Assembly (NCBI GenBank): GCA_947259575.1
Contig: CAMYMU010000056.1
Location: 1-37,696, forward strand
Length of the DNA stretch: 37,696 bases
Reading direction: 5' to 3'
Origin: an uncultured Ectothiorhodospiraceae bacterium
GTDB lineage: Bacteria > Pseudomonadota > Gammaproteobacteria > UBA6429 > Thiohalophilaceae
Shown: positions 35,852 to 37,696 of the stretch, in pieces
Layout: each line of letters opens with the position of its first letter
Numbering within the stretch: position 1 is the stretch's first letter
Made by a program: the position numbers and the translations under genes
The notes under the pieces: generated by a model
Told to the model about the DNA's origin: nothing
The model's database searches: none
Seen by the model: only the letters and a program-made list of their open reading frames with translations

Positions 35852-36613
35852 CTATTCTACTATTCTCGTATTGCTTCTTTTAGTGGCTTCGATGAGCTGT
35901 TGCATGCGCTGGTAATGGCTGCCTTGCCAATAGATTTTGTGGCAATCCGGGCACTGCCAGAAGCTATCGTAATACTCGCGGGTACGCGGTAACAAATGTG
36001 ACTCGATGGTCGCCTTATCAACAGGCTTGATGATTCCATTACAGTGCATACACCGGGTAAAGGGATCCAGCACATTAAACAGATCGAAGCGCTCCAGGAC
36101 TTCCAGAAGTTGTTGTTGTGGTTGTCGTGCACGCACGAAATAACCGCGTGTAATAATTTTTCGCATCAGTAGCTGTCTGTCACAAGTCAGCAGAATACGT
36201 TCATCATCTACCGATAGGCTAGCGAGCGTGACATCGTCATAATCATTACGGTACAGGGTATCGAAACCAAGCATGCGCAAGTAGGCTGCAAGCCGGCCAA
36301 GATGGGTGTCGAGTACAAATCGAGTAGTACGTAGTGGCACAGGCCTTAAATGAACCAACGGTGAGATATCCAGAGCTTCGAACACCGGGTAAACACTAAT
36401 CTGATCACCCTCTTGCACACTGTAGTGAAAATCGACGGATTCACCATTGACCAGGATCAAGTCAACTTCCGGGTGAGGCACGCCCAGTGACTCGATCAAA
36501 TCCTTGATCGAGCCGATTTGTTTTATACTGTGCACAAACTCGACCTTGCGATGCTCAGGTGGCAAGAAATCATTGAGTTCCTCGTAAAAACGAATCGTGA
36601 TCTGACCAGTCAT
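35852..36613 (-). CDS. Ubiquitin-fold and Mut7-C RNase-domain protein
   Basis: A 253-residue two-domain protein. Residues 1-80 form a MoaD/ubiquitin-like fold (Mut7-C ubiquitin, ITIRFYEELNDFLPPEHR with VNGESVDFHYSVQEGDQISVYP). Residues 95-250 are a Mut7-C PIN-like nuclease domain: FVLDTHLGRLAAYLRMLGFDT and YDDVTLASLSVDDERILLTCDRQLL supply acidic residues. A zinc ribbon follows with two CxxC pairs (CMHC and CPDC). The fusion is known in bacteria; substrates are not established. It diverges from the NYN-domain gene. Confidence 0.9.
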   Translation of the reverse strand: MTGQITIRFYEELNDFLPPEHRKVEFVHSIKQIGSIKDLIESLGVPHPEVDLILVNGESVDFHYSVQEGDQISVYPVFEALDISPLVHLRPVPLRTTRFVLDTHLGRLAAYLRMLGFDTLYRNDYDDVTLASLSVDDERILLTCDRQLLMRKIITRGYFVRARQPQQQLLEVLERFDLFNVLDPFTRCMHCNGIIKPVDKATIESHLLPRTREYYDSFWQCPDCHKIYWQGSHYQRMQQLIEATKRSNTRIVE

Positions 36614-36752
36614 GATGAGGTAATTTCTAATTTGTAGTGGCTTGTTAAGAATAGCGTAGCACGAACAGCAAAGTCAGATCCGTTTCGATCGATGAATGAA
36701 ATACGTTTTTCAACTATACTTAAAACCATAATTCCCCTATATCTGGATCAAC

Positions 36753-37274
36753 ATGAGCGACAATCCCACTCCGGAAGTATTGATTAACCAGTCAGTTGCC
36801 ATCCTGATAGATGGCAATAATATCGAACGCAGTATCCACGAAGAGGCCAAAGATCCAAACACGATGATCAACTTTGATACTCTGATTCCACGCCTGCTGG
36901 ATAATCGGGGGTTGAACCGCCTGGTCTATTTCCGTGAGGGCAAACATATATCGGGAAAACTCAAGGAGCGACTACACGCCAATTACCATGGTTCGGTGCG
37001 CCCCTGCCACAAGAGTGCAGACATCCCTCTTACCATCAAGGCGACACAGCTCTCGAGTAAGGTCGATACCATCATTATTATGTCCGGTGACTCTGATTTC
37101 ATTGAGCTAGTCAGCCACCTTAAGGGCGAAGGCGTACGAGTTGAGATCGCCGCTGTAAAACGAACAACGCACCACCTGCTAATCGAAGAAGCAGACCACT
37201 ACCACGAAATCATGCCAGGCGACTGGTTTACACTTAGCCCAAAAAAGGGGGTAAAAAAGAGCCGTCCAAAATAG
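36753..37274 (+). CDS. NYN domain protein, LabA/DUF88-like
   Basis: A 173-residue PIN-like nuclease-fold protein. The NYN hallmarks are AILIDGNNIERSI at about 17-29, with the first acidic residue, and IIIMSGDSDFIELVSHLKGEGVRVEIAA, with the second acidic cluster Asp-x-Asp. A positively charged tail ends the chain (SPKKGVKKSRPK). NYN proteins are predicted or shown RNases. It is divergent from the Mut7-C gene, with 139 bp between the two starts. No strong ribosome binding site is seen before ATG 36753; a TATACT near 36713 may be the -10. Confidence 0.85.
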   Translation: MSDNPTPEVLINQSVAILIDGNNIERSIHEEAKDPNTMINFDTLIPRLLDNRGLNRLVYFREGKHISGKLKERLHANYHGSVRPCHKSADIPLTIKATQLSSKVDTIIIMSGDSDFIELVSHLKGEGVRVEIAAVKRTTHHLLIEEADHYHEIMPGDWFTLSPKKGVKKSRPK

Positions 37275-37624
37275 CTCAAGTGGGGTCGTAATATCAGATA
37301 ATAATTACTTCTTACAGCTAACTGTTTCTAAAGGTCTACCCAAACCCCGATACTTACGCACTGATCTTTATTCTGAAAAAACTCTCCGTATTGACTACGG
37401 CCATGGACAGAATAGCTCGCAACCCTATGTTGTGGAAATAATGACTGATCTACTAAGAAGGACAAAGACATGAAAAGATTGCTTGGCAAAACAGATACTT
37501 GAATTTGTTGCACCAAATCGGGAGCCAGAAAGGCTACCTGTCTGACAAAAAATGGGGCATAAAACCCGGCTACCTGCAGTGATATAAGATGAAAAACCCA
37601 GTTGCGAATCGAGCGATTATCGAG
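37275..37624. other. Intergenic region without a convincing gene
   Basis: A 350-bp stretch between the NYN gene and the partial gene at the edge. The 62-codon minus frame at 37328-37516 has no family resemblance and a poor start. A 10-codon frame, MKRLLGKTDT (37470-37502, plus strand), follows a good AAGAAGGA but is too short to claim. GGCTACCTG occurs twice (37532-37540, 37568-37576). I see no terminator or strong promoter. Confidence 0.5.
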
Positions 37625-37696
37625 CTAACAAATTCGTGGCAGGGGGTCGTCTTCGAGTTCTTCCAGGAAGCGTTCACCCCCCAGTTCTGTTTCAAG
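37625..37696 (-). CDS. C-terminal end of a gene entering from the right edge
   Basis: Reading leftward from the edge, 23 sense codons end in TAG at 37625-37627. The peptide is acidic and leucine-rich, ending in DDPLPRIC. The frame is open to the window edge and codon use is natural, so it is probably the 3' end of a real gene. Too little is visible to identify it; the stop codon position is the only solid fact. Confidence 0.5.
   Translation of the reverse strand, partial: LETELGGERFLEELEDDPLPRIC

Noticed and set aside
37328-37516. 62-codon minus frame near the right edge
   Set aside because: No recognisable domain, poor start context and no conserved-looking composition.
1-37696. Classical CRP sites (TGTGA-N6-TCACA) that could place genes under the local crp
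   Set aside because: I saw only partial half-sites such as TGTGA near 174 and near the rplM -35; none has a good second half, so none is listed.
1-37696. CRISPR array, tRNA or rRNA genes, insertion sequences, prophage
   Set aside because: No regular spaced repeats, cloverleaf sequences, rRNA stretches or transposase/integrase proteins were seen on either strand.

Overview
The window looks like a chromosomal segment of a non-enteric, free-living gammaproteobacterium with a base composition that looks mid-range to slightly AT-rich by eye. The evidence is the gene content: an E. coli-type SpeD, a Crp/Vfr-type cAMP receptor, the diiron ubiquinone hydroxylase Coq7, DjlA, and an rpe-gph-trpE plus trpGDC/crp/OsmC/speD/coq7 neighbourhood that, from memory, matches the layout in Pseudomonas. 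I see no phage, transposase, tRNA, rRNA or CRISPR array.

Layout. 1-1600 (all minus strand): promoter and ribosome binding site of a gene off the left edge, the ribosomal operon rplM-rpsI with promoter and leader hairpin, and just upstream of it a free-standing small RNA gene (about 1434-1562) with its own sigma-70-type promoter and terminator. 1674-4524: a NodI/NodJ-like ABC exporter, an alpha/beta hydrolase, a palindromic repeat and a 2Fe-2S ferredoxin-like protein. 4655-9615: coq7, speD, a VOC-family protein, a DUF885 peptidase-like protein, an OsmC protein and crp. 9665-10389: no credible gene, but a mosaic of hairpins flanking a 0.5-kb inverted-repeat element. 10390-15910: trpC, trpD, trpG, trpE, a candidate leader peptide, gph and rpe, all leftward. 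16094-18229: a secreted hydrolase, a CopD-like membrane protein and djlA.

Copper and metal handling dominate 18241-30390. There are two leftward clusters. The first is copA with a membrane-anchored cupredoxin, continuing into djlA. The second runs from a small Cys/Met/His-rich secreted protein through a Cus-type RND pump (outer-membrane factor, adaptor with a fused CusF-like domain, pump) to a lipoprotein cytochrome c, a SHOCT protein, a methyltransferase and a DUF302 protein. CopA would move Cu(I) from cytoplasm to periplasm. The Cus-like pump would carry it from periplasm out of the cell. The cupredoxin, CusF-like domain and small protein are plausible periplasmic carriers.

From 30710 to the right edge lie a DUF2799 lipoprotein paired with an HDOD protein, a leftward run of poorly known small genes (membrane protein, TfoX-like, secreted proteins), a Mut7-C/ubiquitin-fold protein, a divergent NYN-domain protein, and the last codons of a gene running in from the right. 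The observations I would follow first are the small RNA at 1434-1562 with two C-rich loops, and the repeat element at 9870-10379, whose two ends keep the same hairpins through compensatory base changes.
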